NCBI RefSeq assembly: GCF_024266585.1
Contig: NZ_CP100647.1
Coordinates: forward strand, 3,391,001 to 3,455,000
DNA: 64,000 nt
From: Xanthomonas sacchari
Lineage (GTDB): Bacteria > Pseudomonadota > Gammaproteobacteria > Xanthomonadales > Xanthomonadaceae
Direction: 5' to 3'
Positions 24,840 through 34,390 of the stretch are shown one piece after another. The position numbers and the translations under genes are program-made. The first letter of the stretch is position 1, and every line of letters begins with the position of its first letter. The notes beneath the pieces are model-generated. The model was not told where the DNA came from, searched no databases, and saw only the letters and a list, made by a program, of their open reading frames with translations.

Positions 24840-27152
24840 CTACAGCCGGTTCCATGCCGGCGTCGGCTCCCCAAGCAAATGCCGCACGAAGAAGTCGTAC
24901 TGGCGCCGCTGCACATAGTCGATGGGACCGGTGGAGCGGCCGACGGAGTGTTCGCCGCCGGGCACGACCAGCAGATCGAAGTCCTTGCCGGCCTTGATCA
25001 GCGCGTCCACCACCTGCCCGGTCGAGGCCGGGTCGACGTTGCTGTCCTGCTCGCCGACGATCAGCAGCAGGTCGCCGCGCAGCTTGGCCGCATTGTCCAC
25101 GCCGGAGGCGCGCGCATAGCTGGCGTCCACCGGCCAGCCCATCCACTGCTCGTTCCAGCTGATCTTGTCCATGCGGTTGTCGTAGCACCCCGCATACGCC
25201 ACGCCGACCTTGTAGAAGTCCGGATGCCGCTCCAGCGCGCCCAGCGTGCTCTGCCCGCCGGCCGAAGCGCCGTAGATGCCGACACGGCCGATGTCGTAGG
25301 ACGGATCCTGCGCCGCCAGCGCCTTGTGCCAGGCGATGCGGTCGGGGAAGCCGGAATCGCCGAGGTTCTTCCAGGCCACATCGTGGAAGGCCTTGGAGCG
25401 GTTGGCGGTGCCCATGCCGTCGATCATCACCACGATGAAGCCCAGATCGGCCTGCGCCTGCATGCCGATCTGCTTGTCGCCGCCGGAGTGGTAGCCGAAC
25501 GGCCAGAAGGTCTTGGGCACGAAGGAATCGTGCGGGCCGGCGTAGATGTTCTCGATCACCGGATAGCGCTTGTGCGGGTCGTAGTCGCGCGGGCGCACCA
25601 CCATGCCCCAGATGTCGGTCTTGCCGTCGCGGCCCTTGGCGACGAAGGTCTGCGGCGCGCGCCAGCCGGCGGCCTGCAGCTTGCGGATGTCGCCGCGCTC
25701 GACCACCTGCAGCAGGCGCCCGTCGATCGCATGCAGTTCCATCACCGGCGCCATGTCCGGACGCGAATACACGTCCACGTAATGGCGACCGTCGTCGGCG
25801 ATCGCCACGTCGTGGTCGGCATCGGCCTCGGTCAGCCGGGTCAGGTGGCTGCCGTCGAAATCCACCGCGAACAATTGTCGATAGTACGGATCCTTGCCCG
25901 CATCCATGCCGCTGGCGGTGAACCAGATGCGCCGCTGCGCGTCGTCCACGCGCAACACGTCGCGCACGATCCACTCGCCCTTGGTGACCTGCGCCTTGAT
26001 GCGGCCGCTGGCGCCGTCGAACAGGTACAGGTGGCGCCAGCCGTCGCGCTCGGAGATCCACAGGATCTCCTTGCCCAGGCCATCGACATCGTGGCGGTAG
26101 CTGCGGTCGGCATAGACGAAGGTCTTGGCATCCTCGCCCACCGCCACGTGCGCCTTGCCGGTGGCCGCATCCACCGCGATCGCGCGCATGCGCTGGAAGC
26201 CGCGCTGCACGTAGTCGAACACGAAGCTGGCGCTGTCGCGGCGCCACTGGATCGGCGAGAGCTGGTAGGGGTTGGCGAACAAGGCATCGTCGATGGCCAG
26301 ACGCCTGGACGCACCGCCGCGTGCCAGCGCGCCGAGGTCGAACAGCACCGGCCGCTCGATGTCCACCGCATCGCCGGGCTTGGGATACAACTGGGTGCGC
26401 ACCACCGGCTGGCCGCCGCCGGGCGGCGCCGCCTCGACCCGGGTGACGCGGCGGGGAAAGCCGGGCTTCACCCGGTACAGCGCCAGCCGCTGCGAATCCG
26501 GCGACCAGGCGATCGTTTCCGGATCGTAGAAATCGTCGCTGCGGCCATCGTCGGCCAGACGCAACGTGCGCCCGTCGGCCACCGCGCGCAGCATCACCGC
26601 GTTGCCGTCGACGTAGGCGTCCCAGCGCCCGTCCGGCGAGCGCCGCGGGGTTGAATCGGCCGGCACGCTCAGGTCGCGCACCACGCCGAAGCCGCGCGGC
26701 CGCGGCTGTGGGCCGCTGTCGGCGCGGACGCAGACATAGGTGGTGAGGGTGCAACGCCACGGCGTTTCGTCGAGTTCGAAGGCGATCGCCGCCTGCGCCT
26801 GGCCGCCCTCGGCGACGTAGGCGAAACGCGCGAACGGCAGGCGCAGCGCCGCATAGTCGGTGCCGGTGGCCGCGCCCAGCGCACGCGCCAGCCGCGCCTG
26901 GTCGAACGCCGGCTGCTTGCGCTGGCTGGCCACGTCCTCGACCACGAAGGCGAAGCCGCCCGGCACGGTCTTGCGGTAGTAGAACGCGCCGTCGTCGCGC
27001 CACTGCGCCGGCCAGGTCACGTTCTCGGTCAGGCCGATCCAGGCCTCGCGCAACCCCAGCGAACGCTGGTAGTCGGCGACGCTGGGGGCGGCCTGTGCGG
27101 CACCGGCGCAGCATGCCAGGGCCATGACGATCGATACGACGAACTTGTTCAT
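24840..27152 (-). CDS. S9 family dipeptidyl/prolyl oligopeptidase-type serine peptidase, exported
   Basis: A 770-residue exported serine peptidase of the DPP-IV/prolyl oligopeptidase clan. The signal peptide is FVVSIVMALACCAGAAQA. An N-terminal beta-propeller (DPPIV_N) has SPDGRWDAYVDGNAVMLRA and TIAWSPDSQRLALYR. The C-terminal alpha/beta-hydrolase has the nucleophile in GIYGASAGGQS (Ser near residue 630), Asp in GEQDSNVDP near 704 and His in GGEHSVGR near 736. The ATG at 27152 is preceded by GGAAAC. Such enzymes cut after proline or alanine near the N-terminus, so it suits proline/hydroxyproline-rich peptides. That role is inferred from the APC permease and hydroxyproline operon on the same strand upstream. 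Confidence 0.9.
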   Translation of the reverse strand: MNKFVVSIVMALACCAGAAQAAPSVADYQRSLGLREAWIGLTENVTWPAQWRDDGAFYYRKTVPGGFAFVVEDVASQRKQPAFDQARLARALGAATGTDYAALRLPFARFAYVAEGGQAQAAIAFELDETPWRCTLTTYVCVRADSGPQPRPRGFGVVRDLSVPADSTPRRSPDGRWDAYVDGNAVMLRAVADGRTLRLADDGRSDDFYDPETIAWSPDSQRLALYRVKPGFPRRVTRVEAAPPGGGQPVVRTQLYPKPGDAVDIERPVLFDLGALARGGASRRLAIDDALFANPYQLSPIQWRRDSASFVFDYVQRGFQRMRAIAVDAATGKAHVAVGEDAKTFVYADRSYRHDVDGLGKEILWISERDGWRHLYLFDGASGRIKAQVTKGEWIVRDVLRVDDAQRRIWFTASGMDAGKDPYYRQLFAVDFDGSHLTRLTEADADHDVAIADDGRHYVDVYSRPDMAPVMELHAIDGRLLQVVERGDIRKLQAAGWRAPQTFVAKGRDGKTDIWGMVVRPRDYDPHKRYPVIENIYAGPHDSFVPKTFWPFGYHSGGDKQIGMQAQADLGFIVVMIDGMGTANRSKAFHDVAWKNLGDSGFPDRIAWHKALAAQDPSYDIGRVGIYGASAGGQSTLGALERHPDFYKVGVAYAGCYDNRMDKISWNEQWMGWPVDASYARASGVDNAAKLRGDLLLIVGEQDSNVDPASTGQVVDALIKAGKDFDLLVVPGGEHSVGRSTGPIDYVQRRQYDFFVRHLLGEPTPAWNRL

Positions 27153-27188
27153 ACTGTTTCCAATCACTTCGATAACACGCTTTTTTGC

Positions 27189-27271
27189 GTAGGAGCGGCT
27201 TCAGCCGCGACAGCCATTACCGGTAAAGCCCGTCGCGGCCAATCCCACAAAGGGGACAAGAACCGCTCCTA
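27189..27271. repeat. REP-like inverted element
   Basis: Starts GTAGGAGCGGCTTCAGCCGC and ends with CCGCTCCTA; inner arms around GTAATGG/CCGGTAA and GCGACA/CGTCGCGG are imperfect. It belongs to the same family as the element at 4041-4100. It fills most of the gap between the APC permease and S9 peptidase genes and could stabilise or terminate the permease mRNA. Confidence 0.8.
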
Positions 27272-27293
27272 AGCCCTTCCACACACGCAACGG

Positions 27294-28865
27294 TTATTCC
27301 CCGTCGTCCTCTTCCAGCGCCAGCTCCTCGGGGCGCAGGCCGCTGCGCGCACCCCAGTGATAGCAGCCCAGCGCGATCGCCGCCACGCACAGCGTGTCCC
27401 AGGGATGCGCGATCCAGCCGCTGCCGCCGAAGGTACCCAGGCGCGACACCACCAGCACCAGGGCGAAGAACACGATCAGCCACAGCACGCCGCGCACCTG
27501 CCGCCACAACCGCGCGCGGCCGGCGGCGTTGGGCAGGCGGTACAGCACGTACAGCGCGAACATCGCGATCTGCAGGCCGAGCAGCCACGACAGCGTGTTC
27601 CAGGTGGACCAGTACACGATCAGTCCTGCGACGATGAACGACAGCGGGCCGAGCAACGCCATGCCGCGCAGCCGGAACGGCCGCGGCAGTTCCGGCGCGC
27701 TGCGCCGCAACGCGGCCACGGTCACCGGCGCCACCGCGTAGCTCAGCACCAGCGCCGCCGACACCACGTTGATCAGCGCCTCCCACGAGGGGAATGGCAG
27801 GGTCCAGAACACCGACAGACCCAGGCTCAACCACAGCGCCGGGCGCGGAATGCCGGAGGCGGCATCCACCTTGGTCAGCACCGGCAGGAAGCCGCCGCTG
27901 CGCGCCCAGCCATAGACCACCCGCGGCGTGGCGTTCATGTAGATGTTGCCGGTGCCGCTGGGCGAGATCATCGCGTCGCAGATCACCAGCGCCGCCAGCC
28001 AGCCCATGCCCAGCGCCAGGGCGATGTCGTGGTACGGCAGCGAGAACGCCTTGTCGATGCCACCCCAGCCGTTGGCCAGGTGCTGCGCCGGCACCCCGCC
28101 CAGGAACGCCAGCTGCAGCAGCACGTAGATCACCGTGGACAGCGCCACCGACAGGATCAACGCGATCGGGATGTTGCGCTGCGGATCGCGCACTTCGCTG
28201 GCCACCGACACGATCGGGGTCAGCCCCAGGTAGGCGAAGATGATGCCGCCGGCGGAGATCGCCGCCTCCACCCCGGCCGCGCCGAACGGCGCAAAGCCCT
28301 GCACGTGCAGGTTGCGCGCATCGAAGTGCGCCATCAGCAGCACGATCACCAGCACCGGCACCAGGAACTTGAACACGCTGACGATGTTGTTGGCGGTGGC
28401 GAAGGTCTTGACGCTGTAGTAGTTGAGCAGGAAGAACGCCACCAGCAGCGCCAGCTGCAGCAGCCAGCCGGCGACGCTGGGATGGGTGCTGCCGGCCTGG
28501 TTGAGCCACGGGAACCACGCCGCCGCGTACTGCCGCGCCGCCTCCACCTCGATCGCGATCAGGCTGGAGAAGGCGATCAGGGTGATGAAGCCCATCAGCC
28601 AGCCCAGCAGCACGCCGTGCGAATACTCCGGGTAGCGCACCACGCCGCCGGCGCGCGGCAGCGCCGCACCCAGTTCGCAGTACACCAGGCCCAGCAGCAG
28701 GACCGCCACGCCGCCGGCGATCCACGAGACGATGCCGGCCGGCCCGGCGATCGCCGAGACGTGGCTGGCCGAGAACAGCCAACCGGAGCCGAAGATCGAG
28801 CCCAACCCGATGAAGGTCAGATCGGTCAGGCTCAAGCGCTTGTGGAACTTGCCTTGTGCGGCCAT
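27294..28865 (-). CDS. APC-superfamily amino-acid permease
   Basis: A 523-residue inner-membrane permease with about 12 to 14 hydrophobic segments. The N-terminal LSLTDLTFIGLGSIFGSGWLF matches the APC first helix with its unwound GSIFGSG substrate-binding segment. Further helices include GIVSWIAGGVAVLLLGLVY and ISAGGIIFAYLGLTPIVSVA. The soluble tail is acidic (EELALEEDDGE). The ATG at 28865 is preceded by GGGAGA at 4 nt spacing. The substrate cannot be read from the sequence. Its place between the hydroxyproline operon and an S9 peptidase, all on one strand, suggests proline, hydroxyproline or another amino acid from peptide breakdown. It is probably transcribed apart from the upstream operon because of the 560-bp repeat block. 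Confidence 0.9.
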   Translation of the reverse strand: MAAQGKFHKRLSLTDLTFIGLGSIFGSGWLFSASHVSAIAGPAGIVSWIAGGVAVLLLGLVYCELGAALPRAGGVVRYPEYSHGVLLGWLMGFITLIAFSSLIAIEVEAARQYAAAWFPWLNQAGSTHPSVAGWLLQLALLVAFFLLNYYSVKTFATANNIVSVFKFLVPVLVIVLLMAHFDARNLHVQGFAPFGAAGVEAAISAGGIIFAYLGLTPIVSVASEVRDPQRNIPIALILSVALSTVIYVLLQLAFLGGVPAQHLANGWGGIDKAFSLPYHDIALALGMGWLAALVICDAMISPSGTGNIYMNATPRVVYGWARSGGFLPVLTKVDAASGIPRPALWLSLGLSVFWTLPFPSWEALINVVSAALVLSYAVAPVTVAALRRSAPELPRPFRLRGMALLGPLSFIVAGLIVYWSTWNTLSWLLGLQIAMFALYVLYRLPNAAGRARLWRQVRGVLWLIVFFALVLVVSRLGTFGGSGWIAHPWDTLCVAAIALGCYHWGARSGLRPEELALEEDDGE

Positions 28866-28920
28866 GGCGTCTCCCGCTGGAAGTGGTGTCACTGGCGATT
28901 CAACGATCTGCGGCGCTCCC

Positions 28921-29300
28921 TACCCTCACCCCAACCCCTCTCCCGATGGGAGAGGGGCTACTCCCTTCTCCCTCCGGGAGAAGGTGCCCCGCAGGGGCGG
29001 ATGAGGGTCCGGGCGCAGCCTCGTGCAGTTGAAACACCGCATGCGCTTCGCGCCCCGACCCTCACCCCAACCCCTCTCCCGGTGGGAGAGGGGCTTGTAC
29101 CTCCCTTCTCCCTCCGGGAGAAGGTGCCCCGCAGGGGCGGATGAGGGTCCGGGCGCAGCCTCGTGCAGCTGAATCCCTCATGCGCTTCGCGCACTACCCT
29201 CACCCCAACCCCTCTCCCGAGGGAGAGGGGCTTGTACGTCCCTTCTCACTCCGGGAGAAGGTGCCCCGAAGGGGCGGATGAGGGTCCGGGCGTAGCCTCG
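28921..29300. repeat. Three tandem ~137-bp palindromic repeat units
   Basis: Three head-to-tail units begin with CCCTCACCCCAACCCCTCTC at 28923, 29059 and 29197 (periods 136 and 138). Each holds GGGAGAGGGGC, CCTTCTCCCTCCGGGAGAAG, GTGCCCCGCAGGGGCGGATG, AGGGTCCGGGCGCAGCCTCG and a TGCGCTTCGCGC linker. Several short palindromes lie inside each unit. The rest of the 28866-29431 gap (29301-29431) shows no gene or repeat I can identify. Confidence 0.9.
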
Positions 29301-29431
29301 TGCCAGTTCGACCGCTCAAGACTGCACCACGTCCCCTCACCCGCATCCCCTCGCTCGCATCTCCACCCTGCCCCATGGCCTCGAACGGCGGCGAGGGCCG
29401 TTCGCCATCCCGGCGCGTGGCGACGCGTTCG

Positions 29432-31273
29432 TCATGGCGCCATCGGTGCGTTCGTTGCGGCGCCCCACGGCGATTTCCCGCCCTCGGCGATGAACCGGTC
29501 GATGCGCTGCTCCAGCACCGGCAGCGGCACCGAGCCGGTCTCCAGCACCGCATCGTGGAAGGCGCGGATGTCGAACTTCTCGCCCAGCGCCTGCTCGGCC
29601 TTGCGCCGCAGCTCCAGGATCTTCAGCTCGCCCAGGTAGTAGGACAGCGCCTGTCCGGGCCAGGCGATGTAGCGGTCGACCTCGGTGGTCACCTCGTGCT
29701 CGCTGAGCGCGGTGTTGTCGCGCAGGAACGCCTGCGCCTGCTCCCGCGTCCAGCCGTCGTGATGGATGCCGGTGTCGATCACCAGCCGGCACGCGCGCCA
29801 CATCTGGTAGGTCAGGTAGCCGAAGCGGTCGTACGGGGTGTCGTACATCCCCATCTCCTGCCCCAGGTATTCCGAGTACACCGCCCAGCCCTCGCCGTAC
29901 GCGGAAATGAAGGTGTAGCGGCGGAAATCCGGCAGGTTGCCCTGCTCGGCCGCCAACGGCATCTGCAGCGCATGCCCGGGCGAGGACTCGTGCAGGGTCA
30001 GCGCGGTGAGGTTGTACAGCGGCCGCGACGGTAGATCGTAGGTGTTGACCAGGTAGATGCCGGGGCCGCCGCGGCCGCCGGTGTAGAACGGCGCCAGGTC
30101 CGCCGGCACCGGCTCGATCGCGAAGCGCTGCCGCGGCAGCCGGCCGATGTAGTCGCCGATCTTGCCGTCCACGCGCTTGGCGATCCACGCCGCATCCTTG
30201 AGCAGTTCCTCCGGGGTCTTGGCGTAGAACCTCGGGTCGGTGCGCAGGTAATGCAGGAACGCCGGGAACGTCTGCTGCCCGGGCGGGGTCTTGAAGCCGC
30301 TGTCGGCGATCGCTTGGTCCATCTCCTTGCGCAGCCGCGCCACTTCCTTCAGGCCCACCGCGTGGATCTGCTGGGGGCTGAGGTCGAGCGTGGTGTATTC
30401 GCGGATCTGCGCGCGGTAGTACGCCACGCCGTCGGGCAGCGATTCGGCTGCCAGCGCCGGGCGCGCCTTGGGCAGGTACTCCTCGCGCATGAAGCGCAGC
30501 AGCTTGGCGTAGGCCGGCACCACCTGCTGGGCAATCGCCGTGCGCGCCTGCGCGCGCAGCTGCGCCTGCAGCGGCGCCGGGATCGTCGCCGGCATCTGCT
30601 TGAACGGGGTGTAGAACAGGTTGCTTTCGCCCGGCGCCTGCGCCACCTCGGCGATCGACTGGTCGCGGCCCTGCAGCGTCACCGCCGGCTGCGCGAAACC
30701 GCGCGCCAGGCCGGCGCGCATGTTGGCGATCTGTTCGTCGAAGTAGCGCGGAATGTCGGCGAGCTGCCCGAGGTAGCGCTGGTAGTCCTCGCGGCTGCGC
30801 AGGGTGGCGCGCGCGGTGAAGCCCAGGTCGCTCCAGAACGCGGTATCGCTGTTGAACGGCATTTCCCAGACGCGGAAGCGCTGCTGGTCGAGCAGCACCT
30901 GCAGCTGCTGGCGATAGACCTGGTAGTTCACCTGGTCCTGCGCCGACAGCTGCCTGGGGTCGATCGCGTCCAGGTCGCGCAGCACCTGCTGCCAGTACGC
31001 GGTGCGCTGCGCCTGGGTGGCCGGATCGACCTTGGGCAGGTGATCGGCGGCCTGCCCCTGCGCGTCTTCGTCGTCGGCGCCGGCGAACTGCTCCTGGCGC
31101 CACTTCCACTCGCGCTGGTACAGGGCCTTGAAGCGCGCACCGGCATCGCTGGCGGGTGCAGCGGAGGCCGCGGCGGACGCCGCGGCCGGCGCGGCGGCGG
31201 CGGCGCCTTGCCAGGCCAGGGTGCAGGCGATGGCCAGGGCCAATGCGGTAGGCAGTCGGGAACGGGAAGTCAT
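29432..31273 (-). CDS. DUF885-family exported metallopeptidase-like protein A
   Basis: A 613-residue exported protein of the DUF885 family, related to M2/M3-like zinc peptidases. The signal peptide is LALAIACTLAWQGAAAA. The zinc-binding motif is visible as LHESSPGHALQM near residue 429 (HExxPGH type), followed by SAYGEGWAVYSEYLGQEMG, where the Glu of GEGW is the likely further ligand. The C-terminus holds WPGQALSYYLGELKILELR, typical of the family. Its start overlaps the stop of the DUF885 paralogue upstream as ATGA, so it is the last gene of the long hydroxyproline-peptidase operon. Substrates of the family are poorly known; short peptides are likely. Confidence 0.88.
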   Translation of the reverse strand: MTSRSRLPTALALAIACTLAWQGAAAAAPAAASAAASAAPASDAGARFKALYQREWKWRQEQFAGADDEDAQGQAADHLPKVDPATQAQRTAYWQQVLRDLDAIDPRQLSAQDQVNYQVYRQQLQVLLDQQRFRVWEMPFNSDTAFWSDLGFTARATLRSREDYQRYLGQLADIPRYFDEQIANMRAGLARGFAQPAVTLQGRDQSIAEVAQAPGESNLFYTPFKQMPATIPAPLQAQLRAQARTAIAQQVVPAYAKLLRFMREEYLPKARPALAAESLPDGVAYYRAQIREYTTLDLSPQQIHAVGLKEVARLRKEMDQAIADSGFKTPPGQQTFPAFLHYLRTDPRFYAKTPEELLKDAAWIAKRVDGKIGDYIGRLPRQRFAIEPVPADLAPFYTGGRGGPGIYLVNTYDLPSRPLYNLTALTLHESSPGHALQMPLAAEQGNLPDFRRYTFISAYGEGWAVYSEYLGQEMGMYDTPYDRFGYLTYQMWRACRLVIDTGIHHDGWTREQAQAFLRDNTALSEHEVTTEVDRYIAWPGQALSYYLGELKILELRRKAEQALGEKFDIRAFHDAVLETGSVPLPVLEQRIDRFIAEGGKSPWGAATNAPMAP

Positions 31274-33099
31274 CGCGGGGTCTCCGGAGTGGCGGGGGCG
31301 CCGGCCTGGACCTGGGCGATCCAGGCGTCGATGCGCGCGTTCAGCAGGTCCAGCGGCATCGCGCCGCCGCCGAGGACGGCATCGTGGAAGGCGCGGATGT
31401 CGAAGCGATCGCCCAGTGCGCGCTTGGCCTTCGCGCGCAGCGCCAGGATGTCCAGTTCGCCGAGCTTGTAGCCCAGTGCCTGGCCCGGCCAGACGATGTA
31501 GCGATCGGTCTCGGACTGGATGCTGGGTTCGTCGTCGGACGGATGCGCGTGGAAGAAGTCGATCATCTGCTGCCGGGTCCAGCGCTTGGCATGCACCCCG
31601 GTGTCCAGCACCAGCCGGTTGGCGCGCAACAGTTCACCGGCCAGGCGGCCGTAGTCGCTGTACGGATCGCGGTAGAAGCCCACTTCCTTGCCCAGCCGCT
31701 CGGCGTACAGCGCCCAGCCTTCCACATAGGCGTTGTAGCCGGACTGCTGGCGGAACGGCGGCAGCGGCAGGGTCTGGGCCAGCGAGATCTGCAGATGGTG
31801 GCCGGGCACGCCCTCGTGATACGCGGTGGCCTCGATGTTGACCAGGGTGCGGTGCGCGTAGTCGCTGGTGTTGACCATCACCAGCCCCGGCTTGCTGCCC
31901 TGCGCATCGCTCTGCCAGTACTCGGCGCCGGGCGCGGTGGCGCGGAACGCGGCCATCGCGCGCACCTCCAGCGGCGTCTTCGGCAAGGTGCCGAACAGCT
32001 TGGGCAGTTGCGGCTGCATCTGCGCGATGGCGTCGCGGTAGCGTTGCAGGATCTGCTCGGGCGAGGTGGCGAAGAAGCGGCGCTGCTGCGCCACCGCCTG
32101 GCGCAACGCCGCCAGGTCGGCGTAGCCGAGCTGTTTGGCGATGGCGCCCATTTCGCCCTCGATGCGCGCGACTTCGGCCAGGCCGGTCTGGTGGATCTGC
32201 TCGGGCGACTGATCGGTGGTGGTCTGGGTGTGGATCGCATAGCGGTAGCGGCGCGCGCCATCGGGCAGCGACCACAGGCCTTCGTGCAGGCGGCCCTGCG
32301 GTGCGTACTCGTCGGCGACGAAGTCGGCCAGCTTGCGGTAGGCCGGGCGCACCTGCTGGTCGATCGCCGCGATCATCGCCGCGCGTAGGCGTGGCCGCTC
32401 GGCCTCCGGCACCGCCGCCGGGAACTGCTGCAGCGGAAGCGCGAACGGGCTGTCGGCGCCGGCCGGCGCGGCGATCTCGCGCACCTGCGCGGGAATGCGC
32501 TCGAGCAGGTACTTCGGTTGCACCAGCCCGTCCCTGGCGCCGGCGCGCGACAGCGCCACCACCTGGTCGAGCAGCGCCGGGATCGCCTGCAGGCGCTTGA
32601 TGTAGTCCTCGTAGTCCTTGACGCTGGCGAACGGAAACGCCTGCGCATAACCCGGCAGTGCGACCTGGATGCCGCCCACCGGCTCCAGCGGCATCTCGTC
32701 GTTCTTCAGCGCGATCGCCTCCAGGCGGTCGCGCAGCTGCCGCTGCATCATCTGCAGGCTCAATTGCTCCTGCGCCGACAGCGCCTTGGCATCGACCGCA
32801 TCGAAGCGCGCCAGGAACGCCGTCGTCGCCTGGCGTTCGGCCTCCAGCGCGGCGGGCGAATAATCGCTCCAACGGTCGTTGTAGCGGGTGTCGCCGATGA
32901 TGCTGGCGAATTCGGGATGGTGCGCGAGGTGGTACTGCCATTGCGCATCGAGCAGCGCGGCGAAGGCCTGCGATGGCGACGCGGCCGCCTTTGCCGGCGC
33001 CGCGGCCGCCGGCGCGGAGGGCGCCGGCGGTGCGGACGGCTGGCAGGCGGTCAGGGCCAGCGCCAGCACGCTGGCGACGGGCAGGCGCAGGTGTTTCAT
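31270..33099 (-). CDS. DUF885-family lipoprotein, metallopeptidase-like protein B
   Basis: A 609-residue paralogue of the following gene. It carries a lipoprotein signal (SVLALALTAC, lipobox Cys at about 18) and a Pro/Ala-rich linker, so it is probably membrane-anchored facing the periplasm. The zinc motif is YHEGVPGHHLQISLAQ near residue 430, followed by YNAYVEGWALYAERLGKEVG with the likely Glu ligand. The C-terminus has WPGQALGYKLGELDILALR. The ATG at 33099 has GGAG 7 nt upstream and fits the lipobox spacing. An 82-bp gap separates it from the M24 peptidase gene, and its stop overlaps the start of the next DUF885 gene. Two divergent copies in one operon suggest different peptide specificities. 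Confidence 0.88.
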   Translation of the reverse strand: MKHLRLPVASVLALALTACQPSAPPAPSAPAAAAPAKAAASPSQAFAALLDAQWQYHLAHHPEFASIIGDTRYNDRWSDYSPAALEAERQATTAFLARFDAVDAKALSAQEQLSLQMMQRQLRDRLEAIALKNDEMPLEPVGGIQVALPGYAQAFPFASVKDYEDYIKRLQAIPALLDQVVALSRAGARDGLVQPKYLLERIPAQVREIAAPAGADSPFALPLQQFPAAVPEAERPRLRAAMIAAIDQQVRPAYRKLADFVADEYAPQGRLHEGLWSLPDGARRYRYAIHTQTTTDQSPEQIHQTGLAEVARIEGEMGAIAKQLGYADLAALRQAVAQQRRFFATSPEQILQRYRDAIAQMQPQLPKLFGTLPKTPLEVRAMAAFRATAPGAEYWQSDAQGSKPGLVMVNTSDYAHRTLVNIEATAYHEGVPGHHLQISLAQTLPLPPFRQQSGYNAYVEGWALYAERLGKEVGFYRDPYSDYGRLAGELLRANRLVLDTGVHAKRWTRQQMIDFFHAHPSDDEPSIQSETDRYIVWPGQALGYKLGELDILALRAKAKRALGDRFDIRAFHDAVLGGGAMPLDLLNARIDAWIAQVQAGAPATPETPR

Positions 33100-33181
33100 C
33101 GGTGGACTCCGCGGGACGGGGCGTGTCCGCTGCACGGCGCGGCACACGCCGCGCAAGCTGCCGGGGCCGCCGCCGCCCGCA

Positions 33182-34390
33182 TCAGGCGAACGGCCGGTCG
33201 ATCGCCGGCGACGGCGGCGTGAACCACTGCGCGCCGTCTTCGGTGACGTAGAAATGATCCTCCAGGCGCACGCCGAACTCGCCCGGCACCACGATCATCG
33301 GTTCGTTGCTGCAGCACATGCCCGGGGCCAGCGGCAAGGCATTGCCGCGCACCAGATACGGCGCCTCGTGGATGCTCATGCCGCAGCCGTGGCCGGTGCG
33401 GTGCGGCAGCCCGGGCAGTTGGTAGTCCGGGCCGAGTCCGGCACGCTGCAGCACCTTGCGCGCGGCCTCGTCCACCACCGCGCAGGCCACGCCCGGACGC
33501 ACCGCGGCGAACGCCGCCGCCTGCGCGTCGTGCTCCAGTTGCCAGATGCGCCGCTGCTTCTCGCTGGGCTCGCCGAAGATGTAGGTGCGGGTGATGTCGG
33601 AGTGGTAGCCCTGCACGGTGCAGCCGGTGTCGATCAGCACCAGCTCGCCCGGGCGCAGCGCCTGCACGCCGGGAATGCCGTGCGGATACGCGGTGGCGTG
33701 ACCGAACTGCACGATGCAGAAGGTCGAGCCGTTGTCGGCGCCGAGCGCGCGGTGCGCCTGGTCGATGAAGCGGGTCAGTTCCGCGGTGGTGATGCCCTCG
33801 CGGATCAGCCCGGCGGCCAGCCGCTGCACCTGCAGGGTCATGTCGCAGGCCTGCTGCATCAGCGCCAGTTCCGCCGGCGACTTGCGCATGCGGCAGCCGT
33901 CGACGATTGCCGTCGCATCGCGGATCGCGATCCGGCCCAGCACCGCGGCCAGGCCGGTATGCACCGCGAAGGCCACGCCCGGGTCCAGCGCCAGGGTCTG
34001 CGCGTCCAGTTCCAGCAAGGCCTCGGCGACCAGTGCGTGCGGATCCTCGTGTTCCTGCCACAGGCGCTTGCGCACCGGCAGGCACAGCACCGCGTCCAGC
34101 GAGCCTTCCTCGAACGCCGGGCAGATCAGCAGCGGATCGCCTTCGGCGGTCAGCAGCATCGCCACCAGGCGCTCGCTGGCGCCCCACGGCACCCCGGTGA
34201 AGTAGCGCAGCGAAGCGCCGGCGCCGATCAGCAGCGCGTCGGCGCCGTGCGCGCGCATCAGCGCGCGCGCGTTGGCCAGGCGTTGCCGGTATTCCTGCTC
34301 GTGGATCGCGGGCGCGCGCTGCGGCCACGGCGCCAGTTGCGCATGCGCCTGCTCCAGGGTCAGCCCGCCGATCTGGCTGTGCTCGCTCAT
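33182..34390 (-). CDS. M24-family Xaa-Pro-type aminopeptidase/dipeptidase
   Basis: A 402-residue cytosolic metallopeptidase with the creatinase N-domain and pita-bread fold. The five metal ligands are visible: Asp in LVLIDTGCTV near residue 253, Asp in YHSDITRTYIFGEP, His in LPHRTGHGCGMSIHE, Glu in CSNEPMIVVPGE, and Glu in GVRLEDHFYV. No signal peptide is present. Its start overlaps the stop of the semialdehyde dehydrogenase gene as ATGA, so it is part of the hydroxyproline operon. The likely role is to split Xaa-Pro or Xaa-Hyp dipeptides and feed free hydroxyproline to the pathway. Creatinase-like activity is a less likely alternative. Confidence 0.9.
   Translation of the reverse strand: MSEHSQIGGLTLEQAHAQLAPWPQRAPAIHEQEYRQRLANARALMRAHGADALLIGAGASLRYFTGVPWGASERLVAMLLTAEGDPLLICPAFEEGSLDAVLCLPVRKRLWQEHEDPHALVAEALLELDAQTLALDPGVAFAVHTGLAAVLGRIAIRDATAIVDGCRMRKSPAELALMQQACDMTLQVQRLAAGLIREGITTAELTRFIDQAHRALGADNGSTFCIVQFGHATAYPHGIPGVQALRPGELVLIDTGCTVQGYHSDITRTYIFGEPSEKQRRIWQLEHDAQAAAFAAVRPGVACAVVDEAARKVLQRAGLGPDYQLPGLPHRTGHGCGMSIHEAPYLVRGNALPLAPGMCCSNEPMIVVPGEFGVRLEDHFYVTEDGAQWFTPPSPAIDRPFA

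Noticed and set aside
28921-29300. Possible CRISPR array because of regular repeats
   Set aside because: Units are ~137 bp with internal palindromes and nearly identical sequence throughout; there are no short repeats with unique spacers and no cas genes.
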